This document shows, piece after piece, positions 6,172 through 7,206 of a stretch of 7,206 nucleotides of DNA. Under the pieces are notes generated by a model that saw only the letters and a program-made list of their open reading frames with translations, searched no databases and was not told the DNA's origin. This DNA comes from Gammaproteobacteria bacterium. GTDB taxonomy: Bacteria > Pseudomonadota > Gammaproteobacteria > Chromatiales > Chromatiaceae. Each line of letters opens with the position of its first letter. The first letter of the stretch is position 1. Position numbers and translations under genes: made by a program. The DNA lies in NCBI GenBank assembly GCA_030621975.1, contig JAUXGQ010000073.1, positions 1 to 7,206 on the forward strand, written 5' to 3'.

Positions 6172-7206
6172 ATGGACCCCAGAACCGCAGTCATCGGCAT
6201 CGACCTGGGCACCTCCGGGTGCCGCGCGATCGCCATCGACGAACACCGCGAGGAGATCGCCAGCGCCCGCGCATCGTTAACCCTCCCTGCAAGAAGCGGC
6301 AGTGGCTCGGAACAAGACCCGGAGTGCTGGTGGCGGGCGGTTGTCACTGTTTTGCAGTCGATTGTCACCGACCTCTCCGGCTACCGGATTCGCAGTCTGG
6401 CCGTCGACGGCACCTCGTCCACGCTCCTGGCCACCGATCCGTCCGGCAAACCCCTCTCTGCCGCGTTGATGTATGACGATACCCGCGCCATCGACCAGTT
6501 GTCCGCTATTCAAGCCGTGGCCCCCGACGCCAGTCCGGTGCACAGCGCGGGCTCGAGCCTGGCGAAGCTGCTGCATCTGAGTAACCGCCTGAGCGGCTCG
6601 GAGATTCGGGCAGTGCATCAGGCCGACTGGATCCTGGGGCGTCTGACAGGGATTTACGGTATCAGCGACGAGAACAACTGCCTGAAACTGGGATACGATG
6701 CCGAGTGCAGATGCTGGCCCCCCTGGATGGAGCATCTCAAACTGCCAGCTGAGTGCCTGCCCCGGGTGCTGCCGCCCGGCACCCCCCTCGCCCCCATTAC
6801 GGCTGCCGCCGCCGGTGAAACAGGACTCGCCGCGGACACCTCGATCGTCACGGGAACCACGGACAGTACGGCCGCCGTACTTGCCACCGGAGTAGCCTGC
6901 CCGGGCGAGGCGGTCACCGTACTGGGCAGCACGCTGGTCCTCAAGGTGGTATCCCCGCATCCCGTATACGCCCCTGAATTCGGTGTCTACAGCCACAGGA
7001 TGGGCGATCATTGGCTGGTCGGTGGAGCATCCAACGGCGGTGGCGCCGTTTGCGCCCGATATTTCACCCCAGAGGAGATGGAGCGCCTGACCGGACGCCT
7101 GGCACCGGAGCGCCCCACGGGGCTGGATTATTATCCGCTCCTGAGGGCGGGAGAGCGTTTTCCGATCAGGGATCCAGACTATCCGCCCAGGATAACGCCG
7201 CGCCCC
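6172..7206 (+). CDS. FGGY-family carbohydrate kinase, D-ribulose kinase (SePSK/XK-1) type; C-terminus beyond the right edge
   Basis: The visible 345 residues match FGGY sugar kinases and, by recalled similarity along the whole length, the Synechococcus elongatus SePSK and Arabidopsis XK-1 group, which phosphorylates D-ribulose to D-ribulose 5-phosphate with ATP. Shared landmarks are the phosphate-1 loop GIDLGTSGCRA (D11 and T14, matching D8 and T11 of SePSK), the DGTSSTLL segment near 79-86, SSLAKL at 128-133, HQADWIL at 149-155, CLKLGYD at 170-176, the catalytic aspartate D231 in TGTTDSTAAVLATG, the LGSTLVLK strand at 251-258, GVYSHRMG, GGASNGGGA and LDYYPLLRAGERFPI. SePSK is about 425 residues, so roughly four fifths is present; the rest of the ATP-binding lobe is missing. 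The ATG lies one base after the queF stop, so co-transcription and coupling are likely; AGGA lies too close to the ATG to act as a normal ribosome site. No alternative upstream start is plausible. It differs from typical xylulokinases, which are near 480-500 residues. Substrate assignment is inference. Confidence 0.9.
   Translation, partial: MDPRTAVIGIDLGTSGCRAIAIDEHREEIASARASLTLPARSGSGSEQDPECWWRAVVTVLQSIVTDLSGYRIRSLAVDGTSSTLLATDPSGKPLSAALMYDDTRAIDQLSAIQAVAPDASPVHSAGSSLAKLLHLSNRLSGSEIRAVHQADWILGRLTGIYGISDENNCLKLGYDAECRCWPPWMEHLKLPAECLPRVLPPGTPLAPITAAAAGETGLAADTSIVTGTTDSTAAVLATGVACPGEAVTVLGSTLVLKVVSPHPVYAPEFGVYSHRMGDHWLVGGASNGGGAVCARYFTPEEMERLTGRLAPERPTGLDYYPLLRAGERFPIRDPDYPPRITPRP

Noticed and set aside
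5726..6280. A 184-codon plus-strand frame overlapping queF and the kinase start
   Set aside because: It is out of frame with both genes and resembles no protein family I know, whereas QueF and the FGGY kinase are clear.
6277..7011. A 244-codon minus-strand frame antisense to the kinase
   Set aside because: It is a compositional shadow of the kinase gene, glycine- and arginine-rich with no domain signal.

Overview
The window looks like ordinary chromosome from a non-enteric gammaproteobacterium. It is GC-rich, and it pairs a canonical SMC condensin (enterobacteria use MukB instead) with ZipA, a division protein essentially restricted to Gammaproteobacteria. The gene order smc-zipA-ligA is familiar from that class. 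Sulfur-oxidising or phototrophic groups such as Chromatiales would fit, but the window does not establish this. No mobile element, CRISPR array, RNA gene or obvious novel defence or biosynthetic system is visible.

Layout. Positions 1-5577 are a tightly packed minus-strand operon read right to left: smc (5577 to 2065), zipA (2064 to 1234, directly abutting the smc stop) and ligA (1237 down past the left edge, starting inside the zipA stop). This unit covers chromosome organisation, Z-ring anchoring and DNA ligation. Positions 5578-5780 are a divergent intergenic region with a 77% AT core, a perfect 10-bp inverted repeat, a second hairpin-like palindrome and a good -10 box for the rightward genes. 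Positions 5781-7206 hold a plus-strand pair: a short (type I) queF for queuosine biosynthesis and, one base after its stop, an FGGY-family sugar kinase that closely resembles the cyanobacterial/plant D-ribulose kinase (SePSK/XK-1 type). The kinase is cut by the right edge.

The two transcription units have unrelated functions and share only the divergent control region. The points most worth a second look are the paired queF/D-ribulose-kinase unit, the two inverted repeats in the intergenic region, and the rearranged cysteines around the QueF active site. The two genes cut by the window edges (ligA and the kinase) are described from their visible parts only.
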